32,621 nucleotides of DNA from Bacillota bacterium (GTDB lineage: Bacteria; Bacillota; Clostridia; DSM-8532): NCBI GenBank assembly GCA_023411795.1, contig JAEYOK010000011.1, forward strand, positions 1 through 32,621. Direction: 5' to 3'. Both the position numbers and the translations under genes were made by a program. The notes beneath the pieces are model-generated. The model saw nothing but the letters and a program-made list of their open reading frames with translations, ran no database searches and was not told where the DNA came from. The stretch's first letter is position 1. Every line of letters starts with the position of its first letter. Positions 32,318 through 32,621 of this stretch are shown piece after piece.

Positions 32318-32621
32318 GGGGGCGTTAAGGTTTCGACGGGATTGTTGAAGCCGGAGAAGCGGGTAGTGGATTCTCGTAGGCCACTTAAAAAAACGGGAAC
32401 TTAAATTAAACGCTAACAATAATAGCAATTTAGCTTACGCAGCCTAATTTAGGCAGCCGTCCTACCTAGGAGCACCACGGCTTAGGATAGGGCGTCGACA
32501 GTGGTGAACGTGACACGATAAAGCTTTGAGTCGTGCATGACAAATGAAGCTACTGAAGCTGCAAGCCTGTTCATGGGCGTGCAGGAGAGGGAATGTTAAA
32601 TCATGAACTGCACCCGGAGAT
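32318..32621 (+). ncRNA. ssrA: tmRNA (ssrA), 3' end cut by the window
   Basis: The 5' end GGGGGCGTTAAGGTTTCGAC matches the conserved tmRNA start. The tag frame resumes at GCT 32412 and reads ANNNSNLAYAA before TAA at 32445-32447. Pseudoknot-type pairs (e.g. AGCACCACGGC... and GAACGTGACACG) follow. About 50 bases of the 3' end (T arm and acceptor) should lie beyond 32621. The tag ends AYAA rather than the common ALAA. With SmpB it rescues stalled ribosomes and tags the unfinished protein for proteolysis. Confidence 0.95.

Noticed and set aside
1..32621. CRISPR array, transposase or prophage genes
   Set aside because: No regularly spaced repeats and no transposase, integrase, capsid or portal-like proteins were seen on either strand.

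Overview
The window looks like the chromosome of a motile, low-GC, Gram-positive anaerobe of the class Clostridia. The basis is a CheC/CheD-type chemotaxis set downstream of flhA-flhF-flhG, a FliA/SigD sigma factor followed by FapA and clostridial flagellar-cluster proteins, strong Shine-Dalgarno sites, and several families common in Clostridia (Cthe_2159-like, DUF4956, VTC-domain, DUF6648, YmaF). A relative of Ruminiclostridium/Acetivibrio or a neighbouring family is my best guess; genus cannot be fixed from the sequence alone.

Layout. 1-3.3 kb: a truncated clostripain-family lipoprotein and a LemA protein on the minus strand, then a divergent LytTR regulator plus AgrC-like kinase, closed by a perfect 23-bp-arm palindrome. 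3.5-17.7 kb: a tightly packed flagellar/chemotaxis operon, flhA-flhF-flhG-PilZ-cheB-cheA-cheW-cheC-cheD-small membrane protein-fliA-fapA-three small proteins. 17.7-20.7 kb: tRNA-Leu(CAA), a SEC59/dolichol-kinase-like membrane enzyme, a CDF-like membrane protein lacking the usual metal ligands, and a PatB/MalY C-S lyase. 20.8-26.3 kb (minus strand): an OmpR-family two-component system followed by a VTC-type polyphosphate polymerase domain protein, a DUF4956 membrane protein and a secreted beta-helix lipoprotein of the Cthe_2159 family. 26.4-29.7 kb: a histidine-rich YmaF protein, a DUF2975/YozG-like/DUF4173 cassette, and a DUF6648 protein. 29.9-32.6 kb: a stand-alone TrpB2, tRNA-Lys(CUU), smpB and the start of ssrA (tmRNA, cut by the window end).

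How it works together. FlhA is the export gate and FlhF/FlhG set flagellar placement and number. The PilZ protein offers c-di-GMP input to motility. CheA/CheW/CheB/CheC/CheD are the signalling and adaptation core, and FliA transcribes late flagellar genes.

The most interesting unit is the minus-strand block at 20.8-26.3 kb. The promoters of the regulator gene and of the VTC operon both carry CGTAT-N6-CGTAT, an 11-bp direct repeat typical of OmpR-family sites, placed 41-42 bp upstream of a -10-like element. This suggests one regulon: a two-component system driving a three-gene polyphosphate-polymerase-like membrane/surface module whose function is, to my knowledge, not established in bacteria. 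Several leader structures (sigD ribosome-binding site, VTC ribosome-binding site, trpB2 leader) and operator-like repeats are also reported.
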